NCBI GenBank assembly: GCA_030220185.1
Contig: JASPKZ010000425.1
Location: 397,501 to 461,500, forward strand
Length of the DNA: 64,000 nt
Direction: 5' to 3'
From: Diploptera punctata
Taxonomy: Eukaryota > Arthropoda > Insecta > Blattodea > Blaberidae
Below are positions 22,255 through 33,639 of the stretch, one piece after another (positions within the stretch are counted from its first letter, which is position 1; each line of letters starts with the position of its first letter). The notes below the pieces were generated by a model, which saw only the letters and a list, made by a program, of their open reading frames with translations, searched no databases and had not been told where the DNA came from. Made by a program: the position numbers and the translations under genes.

Positions 22255-22985
22255 TGACTATTTAACTCATGCCCCAAATGGGACTCAATGGCCAATCACG
22301 TTTCAATGATTTCTGTTTTACAACCAATCAGAGTCGTGTTTCACGAAATATTTATCAGTGTTATAATTACCACATTAAAGAAGGCTCCTCCTTTTTAATA
22401 TTCTGAACAGGTCTGACCATTATTTTGCAGAGACTGAGCGTGTGAGAAATGCGGCTACCAAATTGTATATATAGTGCATGAATGTCAACACATGCCGCAT
22501 GCGGAAGTTAATATAAAAATATTTGTAGCAATTGATTATACACCAAAAAAGGAAACCACTGTTTGCACTTTCTTAAATGTAGTTTTTCCCAGGTAACAAT
22601 CCAGAAAAATATAATTGTCATATTTACATCATACGACATCAGAAATGAATTAATATACAGTTTGATGTGTTTCATTTTTTCTCCACTAGAGAGCATTCTT
22701 ATAATATTGCGTTCCTTTGGCAATAAATAGTATGATATGGTTGCAGTGATAAACAAAAGAGGCAGATAAAGCGTACCTATCGCTTCTCATTTGTTTTCAA
22801 ACATCGCCGTTTACATTAAATATATAAATATTTTAAAATAACTACAGTTAAATAATGATTTGTGAGTAAACAGCTTAATTTTATTCGTTAAATAGTCCTA
22901 ACAAATGCCACTCTTGATTTCCAAATTCTCTAGATAAATTGGAAATCACTCGTGGCATTACTTATGAAAATTATATTCCCAGATA
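22255..22985 (+). repeat. R4 MITE-like repeat
   Basis: It starts ACTATTTAACTCATGCCCCA. It ends in the hairpin GCCACTCTTGATTTCCAAAT, CTCTAGATAAATTGGAAATC, ACTCGTGGCATTAC. No coding capacity. Confidence 0.87.
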
Positions 22986-24251
22986 ATTCATTCGCTAATA
23001 CCTGGTGCAAAGTTAATTATAATTTTTGTTTTCAAGGTATATAAAATAAATTAGAATATTATGATTGTGTTCATGGGGTTGTAGAACCAATTTTCTCTAC
23101 AGATAAAACGAACATTTGTACTCTTGTTTAAATGTGAAACACAATAAGAAAATTGTGGAATGGACAAAGAAATGAACTGTGTATCTTATGTTTGTAATAT
23201 TTTCTAAATAAAGTGCTTTGTGAAGTATCGGCCATAACTTGAATTGAAATATTAAAATATTCTAGATTTCTTATCTAAATTTGACCAGTGAAGATACAAA
23301 TACTCTAGTGTGATGTGCATGAATAAAATTAAATTACAGCTAGAGTTGGTTAATGTATTAATAGAAAAATTTGCACTCAACATAGGATTTTAATAACAGC
23401 TGATCCATTATTTAATCCTCAACTTCATATACTATGTCCTATCATTGAGATACTGAGAGCCATTACTTGAACCAGGTATGAATAATTTTCATTTTAATTC
23501 CCAATTTATCGTAAAATGAAATGTGGTCTTATATATTTTAATTCAAATGCATGTCTCTCTTATGGGATATTGCTATTCACTGTATACTACCATTAACCTT
23601 GGTGGTAAATGATGTTCATATATTATAAATGATTCAGTGATATACTATTTAGTGTAACACTTAACTTTACTAAGAAAGTGGCATTGCTAATGTTAGAGAT
23701 TATATTAAATAATGTCTTCAAGTATGGTGAGTGAGAGGTTATCTAATTAACTGCTGTTATGACAGAATTACAAATAAATGATTGGAAATTACATATAATG
23801 TTTTGGTTTTATTTTAGCCATAAAGATTATGGTAGTTACTCTTATAAGTAATTAGTATTTTCAGATGATGCAAAAAAATTAAATTAATCAATTATTAAGA
23901 AAACTGCATTTAAATTATTATAAATTGATATTCTTCTTTGTTTTCATTCCTACTCCTTATCAAATTTAAAATAAAGATGAAGCGTGTTTGAGGTTTAAAA
24001 AATACAATGATGCCTTCTTCTATACAATTGTTTGGTTGCTGTACTTAGGTCATGTCTTGCACCACTTACATTAATTTTGCACATATGCCTATATTTCCTG
24101 TGTTTTCTAATGTAGCCCCTATTCCTCATAGATTTAAATATAGGCCTAAAACTGTCAAATATTATGTAAGAAATGACATGAATAAAATGGCTGAACAATT
24201 AAATAAAATTTGCCCTACAGCCCACCTGGCAATACTTTTAGTATGCTTATT

Positions 24252-24254
<3 letters not shown>
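22986..24254. other. no feature recognised
   Basis: AT-rich. The frame 24052-24351 ends in (TA)n and lacks a family. Confidence 0.45.
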
Positions 24255-24289
<35 letters not shown>

Positions 24290-24359
24290 CATGTGATGAT
24301 GAAGGAGCAAGATATGCATCACATAGGGAATTCGCAGGAGTGATGTTTTAACATAAAAA

Positions 24360-25115
24360 AAATAATATCAAGTTGTGTCCAACTCAGGGTCAGATAGAGA
24401 GATTAGAATAAGCCCCTATATTTATAGAGGTCTATAATTAACTAGTTCCACCGCTGTGGTCTCGAGGTAGCGTGCTGCCTTGTCACGCAGCGGGCCCGGG
24501 TTCGATCCCCGGTCGGGGCAGTTTTTCTGGGTGAGGTTTTTATCGGTGTTTTTCCTCACCTGTAAGAGAAATGTCAGGAAAACGTTAAGACCCAAACGGT
24601 CCCCAAAATCATATGGCCATGGCCATGACCTTCATCATCATCATCATCATCACCCTTACCATTATCATCACCATCATCCTTTACCGGTGTGGAAAGCAAC
24701 GGGAAGCTACCACACACCTATAATTCCCTAGTAAAGCTGCAAGCATAGCATGAAAATGCTATGATTGCAGTGAAGGACCTGCCTTCGGGCAGAATTACTA
24801 TGGATGGATGGATAATTAACTAGGGTGAAGGCTGACTACATCTGATGAACGATATGGATGAGATGAAAATGGGGAAAGGTGGAATAAAATTGTGGTAGGG
24901 GAAAATGGGAGAAACCCCCAAAGAACATACCGTAGATCCGTTTCCTCTACTACAGAATTTACATATAGTGACCGAGACGAAGTTAAAAAAAGCTACTCTT
25001 ACTAAAACACAAATTAATAAGATTAAACTAATAATAAATATTACAAATAAGGTTCTCGAGAAACCAGCGGTGAGAGGCGAGCGTCTAATCGCTTGCGTCA
25101 CGGAGCAGCCGTATT
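24360..25115 (-). mobile_element. SINE4 copy split by SINE1
   Basis: 24366-24433 (TGTCCAACTCAGGGTCAGAT) and 24824-25115 (to GGCGAGCGTCTAATCGCTTG) match the copy at 41155-41485 in order. A further foreign stretch lies at about 24960-25060. Confidence 0.75.
24446..24811 (+). mobile_element. SINE1 copy, tail type a, inserted in SINE4
   Basis: ATAATTAACTAG occurs at 24434-24445 and 24812-24823, a perfect 12-bp target duplication. The interrupted SINE4 is continuous on both sides. Confidence 0.95.
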
Positions 25116-25239
25116 AATAATTTAAGAAAATACTAATTTTGTCGTTATAATAATATTTTATTTTAAACAATCTATTCGTCAATTTCATAAATTACATACA
25201 TTAAAATAAATCATATCCCTATTAGTATTATGATTAATG

Positions 25240-25405
25240 TCAATAGCATCGCGTAGTAATATGAGTAATGAGCCAATGAACAAATTTAAATTTGGCGGTA
25301 TAGCTGCATGCAGCGGTTCATTAAACAAACTCCCTAAATTTCCGCTGCAAATGGCAGCCATTTTTGCTAAAGCGCTTTATTGCCAGCTAAATGTGCCCAC
25401 TGAAT
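25240..25405. repeat. R6 unclassified repeat
   Basis: Reverse relative of 21840-22005. It overlaps the tentative exon at 25404. Confidence 0.5.
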
Positions 25406-25491
25406 CGGTATCCTTGTCAAAGAAGTTAATTTGGGAGATATCTCACATTACGAACAGGAAGAGGCAAAATTATCGGTCTCCGAGATAAAGG
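25404..25491 (+). CDS. possible short exon upstream of the unidentified plus-strand gene (tentative)
   Basis: One frame here is open and reads as plausible protein (GDISHYEQEEAKLSVSEIK) up to G followed by GTAAAT, a reasonable donor. A TGA lies just upstream at 25401-25403, so an exon would need an acceptor at about 25422-25425 (CAAAG or AAGAAG), with a poor pyrimidine tract. It ends in phase 1. The exon at 25595 is open in phase 0, so joining needs the alternative acceptor at 25597-25598. The region overlaps a repeat (25240-25405). It may be a chance open frame. Confidence 0.22.
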
Positions 25492-25594
25492 GTAAATATT
25501 TAATGTGGCATGCGTTTATTACAAACATGTTTCTAGATCTCCTCCCAAAAGCATATTAATAAGATTTTATGTAATCAGTGTTGAATTTCTGCAG

Positions 25595-25753
25595 GAAGAA
25601 CTCGATTTTGCTTTTGAAGGAATGAGCAACTGTGAAGGATACGATAGTAACAAATTTCGTATGGAAGATTTGGAAATGGAACAGATTGATCAACACAAAA
25701 TATCAATGTCTGGAGTTCTGGTTATGGAGGAAGAAGTAACAAATACACTTGTG
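25595..25753 (+). CDS. exon of an unidentified plus-strand gene (53 codons)
   Basis: A phase-0 exon bounded by a TTTCTGCAG acceptor and a GTAAGT donor at 25754. It encodes an acidic segment beginning EELDFAFEGMSNCEGYDSNK and ending MEEEVTNTLV. There are no stops, and composition is less AT-rich than the flanks. I do not recognise the family. The phase-0 end is compatible with the open frame starting at 29449, which also begins in phase 0. It is probably the same gene as the exons at 32379-32517 and 34441-34623, from common strand, spacing and exon-like composition; this linkage is inferred. RNA splice junctions would settle it. Confidence 0.6.
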
Positions 25754-25983
25754 GTAAGTTTCGTATAATATATAAAACAAAAACGTGATTATGTAATTAG
25801 TTGAAAGAGCAAAGCTTATTAATGTGTAGATATAGTAGGGCATTAGGTAAGTAATGACAACACTGCTGTAACATAAGAAAACCTTTATCTAGCTTACTTT
25901 TGACATCACGAACTTCATTTACGTCAACTAAATGCAATGGAAGTCTACGGATCCTTAATATATTTTATAAGTTTATAAATATA

Positions 25984-27608
25984 CAGTATGTCAATTTGTT
26001 ATTCATACACTTAGATTTTATAATTGAAATAGCACAATTTTAATTCTCAGAATATTGCAATTATATTTTGCCATTAATTAAACATTTTCAGGTACACTTC
26101 TTTACATAATATATACAAATCAACAAATTCTATAAACATTTAACGTAGCCTATATATTAAAAAACTTTAAAAGTTGTAAATTTTATAGTCACTTTTCTAT
26201 TCGTACAATCAGAATGGGGGAAAAAATAAAAAAATGAAGAAGAAAAAATGAACTGTCTTTAATACTTTGTAGGGTAAACTTTAGCTTTAATAACAGCTTG
26301 ACATCTACGCTGCATGTATCTAACAAGCCTATCTCATATCTGAGGACTGATTTTGCACCATTCTTCAGTAACCACCTTATTCAATTCTTCTTTGGAAGAA
26401 GGATTTCTGCTGTGGACCCTAGGTTTCAAAAACGCCCATAAATGTTCTATAGGATTTAAGTCAGCAGATTGAGGAGGGGTTTTCAATTGCTTTGGCACGT
26501 TCCATATCAACCAAGTCTTATTTAAGTCCGCCGTATGTTTGGAGTCGTTATCTTGTTGGGAGCATATCCAATTTTGCTGCACTTTGTCTAACATTCTAAC
26601 GAAGGATGTCGTTATACACAAATTTGTCGATAACATGTCAATGAACTGTATATTGCCAACACCTTTTGCCGACATACATCCCCACAACATTATAGACCCA
26701 CTCCCATGTTTTACTGTAGTTGTTGTATTGGTCACATCATTATCCGCATTGGCTTTTCTCCAGACTCTATGAACGCCATCTGAACCGAACAGGTTATTTT
26801 AGTCTCATCAGACCAGAGAACATTATTCCAAAATGCCTGCCCCTTATTTACATGTTCTTTTGAAAACTGTAGTCTTACAAGGCGGTTCTTCTTACTTACA
26901 TACGGCCTTTTTCTAGTCATTCTTCCATGATAGCAATTTCTGCTGAACACCTTCCGAACTGTCTCAGTACATACCTTTTTACCAGTAGAAACTTCTAGGG
27001 TAGACCGCAATTTTGGAGCACTAATTCTGGGGTTGAATTTCACTTGTCTCACAATGGTTCTCTCCTCCTTTTCACTTAACTTCTTTCGTGTAGGTTTTCT
27101 CGGAACATTCTCTACTGAACCTTTATACTTGAATTTATTTAGTATATCCTGTACTGTTGCATGACATTTGCCTATCCGTCGCCCTATTTTCCCTTAAGTG
27201 CAAGATTTACAATTGTATCCTTGAGATCAGAACTGAGTTCTTTACATTTACCCATTTTGGAGGCGACAGACTGCCAGTGTACACAACCAGCACAGTAGGC
27301 AGATGTAAACAAATGCACAACTTAGAGTAGTCATGTTGCATTAATGTTTGAGCAAGTTAGACAAACAAATACACTGCAGTGTTTTCTTTAGTGTATGAAT
27401 AACAAATTGGCTTTTATTTGGGTGTAATAAAGATTATTTATTTTTATAAATTATTTTAATTTTATAATTACGTTTTGAACTACATATTTAGATATAATTT
27501 ATTCTTTCCTTCAAACCACAATATTTTTTCTTTACTTTTAAAAACTTTCTGAATATTGGATTTTTATTAATAAAAATGCCTGTGTATGAATACCAAATTG
27601 ACATACTG
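25984..27608 (-). mobile_element. Tc1-like transposon with IR/DR-like ends, inactivated
   Basis: The outer ends CAGTATGTCAATTTG(T/G)TATT are inverted to each other and flanked by TA on both sides (25982-25983 and 27609-27610). On the right an inner copy of the end motif (CAATTTGTTATTCATACACT read on the minus strand) lies at about 27396-27416. A weaker inner copy on the left is near 26195. This doubled-repeat arrangement is that of Sleeping Beauty-type Tc1 elements. Confidence 0.85.
26334..27255 (-). pseudogene. Tc1-like transposase (DD34E), frameshifted
   Basis: On the minus strand the gene starts at ATG 27253-27255 (MGKCKELSSDLKDTIVNLAL). It shifts frame near 27195 and runs into KLSEKEERTIVRQVKFNPRI and a Tc1-type central region with NNVLWSDETKI (first Asp). 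A second shift lies near 26735-26760. After it comes KHGSGSIMLWGCMSAKGVG, then SQQDNDSKHTAD (second Asp) and SADLNPIEHLW (Glu). All three acidic catalytic residues are present. The ends at 25984 and 27608 belong to it. Confidence 0.9.
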
Positions 27609-27716
27609 TACGTTCAAATTCTTTCAAACAACTACATAATGAAAATATATTATGTGAATAAAGTTCCGGAGATATATATATATATATATATATATAGATA
27701 GATAGATAGATAGATC

Positions 27717-28068
27717 ATCGGTTGATTAATGTCTTTGACATCGTCCGATTCCTAATAGCCAGTTATGTCGGTCCATCCAATCTCCTGGTTGTAGATGTTT
27801 CTCTTCATATATAAACATATTCCCTGACTCCAGGAGGTTTTAGGTCTTCCTCTGCTTCGTCTTCCCTCAGGTTTCCATTCCAAAATAGATTTTGGTAGTC
27901 GATCCTCTTCCATTCGCTGGACATATCCGTACCATCTTATTTGCTGAGTTTTAATATAATCTAAAATAGTGTCTTCAATCTTCATTTTCTCCCTTATAAC
28001 TGAGTTCCTAATTTTTTCTCTTCTTGAAATTCTTGCGGCCCTTCGTATAAAATCCATATATACCATAT
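27717..28068 (-). pseudogene. LINE-E 3' end
   Basis: On the minus strand, RISRREKIRNSVIREKMKIE, QQIRWYGYVQRMEEDRLPKS and EWKPEGRRSRGRPKTSWSQG. The tail GATCTATCTATC continues into (TA)n at 27672-27716. It abuts the LTR candidate at 28075. Confidence 0.85.
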
Positions 28069-28074
28069 GTATAT

Positions 28075-28581
28075 TGTCACATGATGGTGTAGGAGTTTCC
28101 TTTTACTTATCTGGACTTAAATAAGTACACTGATGTTATATAACATTTTTCTATCCCTTTATTTTCTTCTCACAATTATTACTAAATCTTCAATCACAAT
28201 TTTATCTCACAACTATTCTTCTTTGAAAGTTTATTAGATAATCATTTATAACACTGTTGCAGACACAGTCCTTCCTCACAATTTCTCTCACACTTAACCT
28301 CTCGCCGTCCAACGCAAGGCTGAGGGTAATTCGTCCTCAACACATTTTTATACGCGAGTAGACGGAAATTTCCAGGTCCATGAACGAGATGTTTCTACAT
28401 GGAACCCTCTCGTCTTCGATGTTTCTCGAATGGGGGAATAGATGTTCGTAGAACTCTCTGGCTTATTAGCCGACAAATATCTGTGACACTCGACTCGCGA
28501 TTGGCTATTCACCAATTCAATCCACCAATGCGAAGTTTCTCTCGCCCCGCGTAGTTTAAACGACGCTATTACAACGCGTCA
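28075..28581 (-). mobile_element. candidate solo LTR
   Basis: On the minus strand the unit starts TGACGCGTTGTAATAGCG and ends CACCATCATGTGACA. It has a TATA-like CGCGTATAAAAATG about 225 bases in and AATAAA-type signals downstream (about 28225 and 28165), the order U3-R-U5. It is GC-richer than its surroundings. No clear target duplication or internal retroviral-type gene is present, so it is solo or misjudged. Confidence 0.5.
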
Positions 28582-28602
28582 GAATATATACTACATATAT
28601 AT

Positions 28603-28965
28603 TCATGTTCCAGGTTGTCCTTTTGGACATTTTTGGTGTTCTCTCCTAGCATTGGCGTAGTTGTACCTACTTATGAGGTTGGAGCGCCTGGAAGGTGGGG
28701 TTACGTTGCCCCGATGATATGATGGGTGATGATAATGGTGCGCCAGGAGAGTCCTTAATCCTAAGCTTAATCTAAGATGAATGTGAATGATGATGATTGC
28801 GATGGCAATATGATGATCGGGGACCGTTTGAGACTTAGAGTTTCCTAACATTTGTCTTACAGGTGAGGAAAAACACACCCAGGAAACTATCCTGACCGGG
28901 GATCGAACCCGGGACCGCTGCGAGACAAGGCAGCACGGTACCTCGATACCACAACGGTTGACATT
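28603..28965 (-). mobile_element. SINE1 copy, tail type b
   Basis: Same tRNA-like head as type a (at 28965 in this orientation). The 3' half is different: GATATGATGGGTGATGATAA, AATGTCCAAAAGGACAACCT. Confidence 0.88.
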
Positions 28966-29279
28966 AAATATTTATAATTTTTGTTATAGGATTTTTTATA
29001 ATTTTTTTTACAATATATGATACTCAAGCTTTATTGTAGTGTTAAATGCTACTGAAATGTCGTGTGAAGTTGTATAACCCTCATAGTTGAATAATTAGGA
29101 AATTGTGTTTGCTTCTTGTATAATATGGGTTGTATTAGATATTTGTAATGTATATACTTGCAGTTATGCGACTGATCTGAAGCAAACAGCTGTGTATCAG
29201 TCCCATTGCCAATTGAGGGTTAGTTTTAATTATGTTGTGTGTGTATTTTAAGTATATTGTTACAGTACAAACTAATGTT

Positions 29280-29412
29280 AAGATATCAACCTGCAGGAAG
29301 AAGACCGGGACGTCCAATCAAAAGACTTCTGGATGGTGTTTCTCTTGAGGCCGAAACAGGTCAACAAATGGTCTAAATTCGTGAATGTCCTATGCTGATG
29401 ATGATGTTACAG
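29280..29412 (+). repeat. short LINE 3' end remnant
   Basis: RYQPAGRRPGRPIKRLLDGV codons and a GATGATGATG tail mark the terminal piece of a non-LTR element, just before the exon at 29449. Confidence 0.65.
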
Positions 29413-29448
29413 TATAGTGTGGTTTATTCAAATGCTCGTTTCATTTAG

Positions 29449-29661
29449 GGATTGAAGGCGGTAATAACAATTTTGCTAGGAGTATGTAGCCTATCGAAAA
29501 AGGTTTCCAAATGGACGGTGTCCAGACTAACAGCCATTTGCAGCAATTTATCGACATATCAGGAAGCATGGCACTTATCTCCGCCCACAGATCTCGCCAT
29601 AGAAGTTTTACAAATTCAAATGGAGGAGTGTGTAAACAAGAAACTAGAACAGCTCGAATGA
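29449..29661 (+). CDS. probable exon of the unidentified plus-strand gene (up to 70 codons, 3' limit unclear)
   Basis: The open frame starts directly after a TTTCATTTAG acceptor; the TAG of the acceptor is itself an in-frame stop. It runs 70 codons to TGA at 29659. It reads as good protein, with KVSKWTVSRLTAICSNLS and then EAWHLSPPTDLAIEVLQIQM, probably helical. A weak donor (TGT/GTAAAC, cut at 29631/29632) would leave in phase 0; otherwise the TGA ends an isoform. The following candidate exon (32379-32517) joins this donor in phase only if it starts at 32401. The function is not recognised. A LINE 3' remnant lies just upstream at 29280-29412. Confidence 0.5.
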   Translation, partial: GLKAVITILLGVCSLSKKVSKWTVSRLTAICSNLSTYQEAWHLSPPTDLAIEVLQIQMEECVNKKLEQLE

Positions 29662-30177
29662 ATGAATGAGTCACTTCTTATCTTACCTCATAATGTATAT
29701 TTTTTAAACATGGAAACTGCAGTTTTCAAGAGGACATCATAATGTTATTTCCCATATTTAACTATGAAAAAACTTTCATGTTAATATTTAAAAAGGAAGT
29801 AAAACTACGAGATTCATTTTGATAAACTTTTGAATCAGTTAAACTTCTTATCTCATAATAAATAATGGAGTCTGGACAAGCTGACAATGATTTGCAAGCA
29901 TATTGAAATATTTTAATAAATTAAATGAGTTGTGATTATCTCACCTCATACACTCTGTGTTCTTCAAAACACAGAACCTGTTTCAGGCAATGTTATTCTT
30001 ATCTTCAGCCATTTTTACAACTGAGATAATCACAACTCATATAATCGGAGTTGTGGCTAAAGATGGACATGATTACGTTTGAAACTGCGGTTTCGGGAAA
30101 ACACTAAATTTATGAGGGAGTTATCAGAAAAATGTTCTCTGATGAATTTCAACAACTTATTTGATTTGCTATGTTAA

Positions 30178-30475
30178 TGGGGGCACGCCGTAGCGTAGTG
30201 GTTAAGGCACTGAGCTACAAGCCGGAGGGTCGAATGTTCAAGTCCCGTTGGGGTCAGGATTTTTAAACTGGCCCAAACCCTCTGGCGGCACTATGGTCCT
30301 GGGGTTGACTCAGCCTCTAACGGAAATGAGTATCATACGCTTGTTCTGGGGTAAAGGCGGCCGTCACGCAGGGCTGACAACCCGGCTAACATAAAGTGCC
30401 GATTGTCTAGAAAAAGTGGGAGCCTTAACCTCCTACTACCCCAAGGGCCTCCGGGTCTGTGTGGGATCACTTTAC
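30178..30475 (+). mobile_element. SINE2 copy, complete
   Basis: Head GGGGGCACGCCGTAGCGTAG with GTTCAAGTCCC B-box, body and tail GTGTGGGATCACTTTACTTT. It is in an intron of the unidentified plus-strand gene. Confidence 0.9.
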
Positions 30476-30673
30476 TTTTTTACTTCCCATAATACATTTT
30501 ATGAAATATTGAAACATGTTAAATTATGTAGGTAGGAAATAACACTACAAGGTTTATTTTAATTAAAATTGGGTTGTATTTTGACTCACCTCATATTTCT
30601 TTATTTTTATGCAGACTCGAGTTTTGCCCAGATAACTCAGTTGGTTGAACTAAATTAACTTAATATGTTGCAG

Positions 30674-30879
30674 CAGTTGTTAAGTCCAGAACACAGCCCC
30701 AACATATGGAAAACACCCACACTCCCTCAACTCACATTAAAAAAATCAATAAATCTGTTCAAATGGGCAAATTCGGCCCCTCCATGAAGGAAGTCAAGGA
30801 TGCCTTTGAACACAAAATTGCAAATTTACTGACACAATTCACTAACAAGACCAACACGTTACAGCTTCCATCTACTTAA
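30674..30879 (+). CDS. open frame after an acceptor-like site, possible alternative last exon (tentative)
   Basis: After ATGTTGCAG/CAG (a NAGNAG acceptor) one frame is open for 67 codons to TAA at 30877-30879. It includes MGKFGPSMKEVKDAFEHKI and then ANLLTQFTNKTNTLQLPST. It reads like protein rather than repeat. It would enter in phase 1, which does not match the better donor of the exon at 29449. A second frame is also open for part of the stretch, so coding status is uncertain. It may be an alternative 3' exon of the unidentified gene or a relic of an unrecognised element adjoining the mariner relic at 30895. Confidence 0.3.
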
Positions 30880-30894
30880 ATGACACCTAAAGTG

Positions 30895-31540
30895 TTCCAC
30901 TTTAAATAGAGTAAAACTTGCTCAAAGCGGAATCGCATGGGACCTTCTGAAATTTTCAGAAGGCTCCATGCGCAGTTCGGGGAAGCAACCCTTTCGAAGA
31001 CGCAGGTGTACGATTGGCGTAAAAAAAATTTACCGGGCCGGGATTCAGTGGAAAATGAGCCCCACCAAAGACGGCAACGAACAAACATCACTGCAGACAA
31101 CATTCGTGCTGTACGGGACCTTATTGAGGAGGATCGGCGCGTAACAATTTCTGAAATTGCTTCACACGTTGGAATAAGCTTCGGAAGTGTTCAAGCCATC
31201 ATCAGTGATGAACTCAAATTCCGAAAATCCGCCGGAAATCGATTCGAAATGTGATTGTGCTGCTTGACAATGCAAGGCCACACACTGCTCGGTTGACACA
31301 AGAAAAACTGACGAAAATGCATTGGACACCTCTGGAACATCCTCCTTACAGTCCAGATTTGTCACCCTGTGACTACCATTTGTTTGGGCCACTGAAAGAA
31401 GACCTGGGGGAAGGCGGTTTGGTGACAAAGCAGCGGTAGAGGAGTTCGTGCGCAACTGTCTGAGTACACGTCATCCCTCATTCTTCAAGGACGGCATCAA
31501 ACAGTTGCCAACTCGATGGCAAAAGTGGGTTTAAAATGCA
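30895..31540 (+). pseudogene. mariner-like transposase with internal deletion
   Basis: The frame at 30937-31254 carries the N-terminal helix-turn-helix half (MGPSEIFRRLHAQFGEATLS, later RRVTISEIASHVGISFGSVQ). It fuses almost directly, near 31245, to the C-terminal catalytic part, IVLLDNARPHTARL and PPYSPDLSPCDYHLFGPLK. The middle, including the first catalytic Asp, is missing. A right-end-like sequence ATTGATTCACCCTCGT lies at about 31623-31640; no matching left end was found. It is a deletion derivative of a mariner element. Confidence 0.85.
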
Positions 31541-31904
31541 GGAGACTATGTAGAAAAATGAGGTGGTGGTTTGTGTTTTTTTTTGTTAATTCAATAACAT
31601 TGTAAACAATAATTCCGATTTATAATTGATTCACCCTCGTCTATACAGCAGATGCCCTGTACAGTATTGCTAGTAACACTGTTACCAATTGCAACGAATA
31701 TTCATATAAATTCAAGTGTTTATCAACAGGGCTATATGTTTACTTATGTTCAGGAAGACGAATTGGTTTTTCCATTGCAAATCTGCGAAAAAAAAGTTAG
31801 CAATAGTTATTAATTTACTTTATCCCAGAGGGATAGAATTCCTAAAACGCTTATAAGAAGTGAAAGATACATGTCAATCAAAATACTAGAGTATCTAAAC
31901 TAAC

Positions 31905-32265
31905 TAACTCACTGGCTCTATCGAACCCTTAGGTTCATGGCAGCACGGATATAAGCTCTTAATACATCCCTATCCTGAGCTAACATTTTCCAATCATCCT
32001 ATGTATAATCTACTTCCTTCAAATCGTGGATGCTATACTCCCATCTCATTCTTGGTCTACCAACTGGGCGTTTTTCCTCTGGTTTTCCTACAAGAAGCTT
32101 ACATGCACCTGTTCACATCCCCATACGTGTCACTTGTCCTGCCCATCGCAGTCTACGAGACTTAACTGTTCCTATTATATATGGCTTCTTATCTCCATTT
32201 ACCTGTCCTTCTGTTTTTGGCCCAAAAGTTTCCTAAGAACTCTAATCTCAAATACTCGTAATCAC
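31905..32265 (-). repeat. LINE-A 3' end
   Basis: Minus-strand copy in the intron upstream of the exon at 32379. It has the terminus ACTGGCTCTATCGAACCCTT, then the GRPRMRWE-type region, and runs to the KVLRRIF-type region near 32240. Confidence 0.83.
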
Positions 32266-32378
32266 TAATTTAAAATATTCTAGATCTTAGATGGCAATAT
32301 ACTGAACTTCTACAATGACTATAATTACATTAATTTTTTTTAAAGCTTAAAATGATCCTCTCAAAATGTCCTTCTAAG

Positions 32379-32517
32379 GCGGAAAAAAGGATTATGCGAG
32401 CACTTTCCAGCTGAAGTGATTAAGGATACATGCCAAAGAATGGAACACAAATCTATTGATTGGAAAGAATTTATTGAGAAGATGGAGGGCTTTGATCCTA
32501 CCTGTCCAACTAAACCA
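32379..32517 (+). CDS. exon of an unidentified plus-strand gene
   Basis: It encodes RKKGLCEHFPAEVIKDTCQR, then MEHKSIDWKEFIEKMEGFDP and TCPTKP, and ends in phase 0 at CCA before a GTAAGT donor at 32518. The 5' limit is uncertain. The best pyrimidine-rich acceptor is TGTCCTTCTAAG, giving 32379 and a phase-2 entry. Weaker AGs give 32390 or 32401. The phase-0 exit fits the next exon at 34441 exactly. The peptide is mixed charged and helical with no motif I recognise. Confidence 0.72.
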
Positions 32518-33385
32518 GTAAGTATGTTACATAGGCCTATGTACACTTAGCAAAAAAAAAAAAAAAAAGAAAGAAAGAAAGAAAGAGCGGCTTTAAAAAG
32601 CAGAGTCCCTGTTATGGCCCACTGCGCATGCTTTAAGAGCTAAAGCTCTGGTTCACGAGGTGAAGCACTGTTAAATATTTTAAATACGCTGTATTTGGTT
32701 TTAATCGCCTTAAATAGTTAAAGAACACTGAAGGATACATGTCTCTAAATATTTAAGAGGGTTCGACGTACAAGCATACAATATTATTCAAAATGCGACA
32801 TTTCGAATTAAGTTCAACTCTCGTGCATAGTGTAAAAGTAAACAAGACAACCAGGATTTAGACGACTAGTATCTGACGTTCCAGTAGCGTAGATCGTGAA
32901 ACTAAATACGAGGAAATGAAATATAAATGAGAGGCAAGCATCAACTCCTTCAACAATGATTGTTTTGTCATTTATTTTTATTTACGCAAAATATATACCA
33001 AAACATTTAGTTCCTGTCAATGTAATCTACTTCCACTTTACACTATTTTAAGTAATATTCCTGCCTTTGTAAACTCTATAACACTATTTAACTACCGGTA
33101 TAAATTTAATTGTGTTTGCACTATCACGTTTTAATAATAATGATATAAATTAATGTAATAAAAGATAATATAGACGCATCTATTTAATTGTGTCTGTAGT
33201 ACCACGATTTAATAATAATGCTACAAATTAATGTAATAAAAGATAATATAGCTTCATATATTTATGTATTAATTTATTTATTACGTATTAGTGCAGAAAA
33301 TGTTTCACCCTTCAATTACAGTATTTACTTTATATAGGTCAAGTCCAGCCTAATAATAGTCCATAGATGATGGACAATAATATTA

Positions 33386-33461
<76 letters not shown>

Positions 33462-33462
33462 T
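33386..33462. repeat. (AAT)n microsatellite
   Basis: About 25 uninterrupted AAT units in an intron of the unidentified gene. Confidence 0.95.
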
Positions 33463-33639
33463 ATCGTAATAAATAGTAATGCTCCCAAATAGTAATCAGT
33501 TTTTTTCTTTTTCTTTTTAAGAGTGGGCAGACAGAATAAAATAGAAAACATCGTAACAATTAATCAATTTAATCTCATCGAGAATTCAACATGTGACCTC
33601 TTGTATACGAAGCAAGCCATGAGGCAATTATCTAAGAGT

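Noticed and set aside
24052..24351. 99-codon frame after an acceptor-like TACTTAG
   Set aside because: It runs into a (TA)n tract, and no donor or homologue is recognisable. Not enough to call an exon.
24480..24731. Histidine-rich frame
   Set aside because: It is translation of the ATC repeat tract in SINE1.
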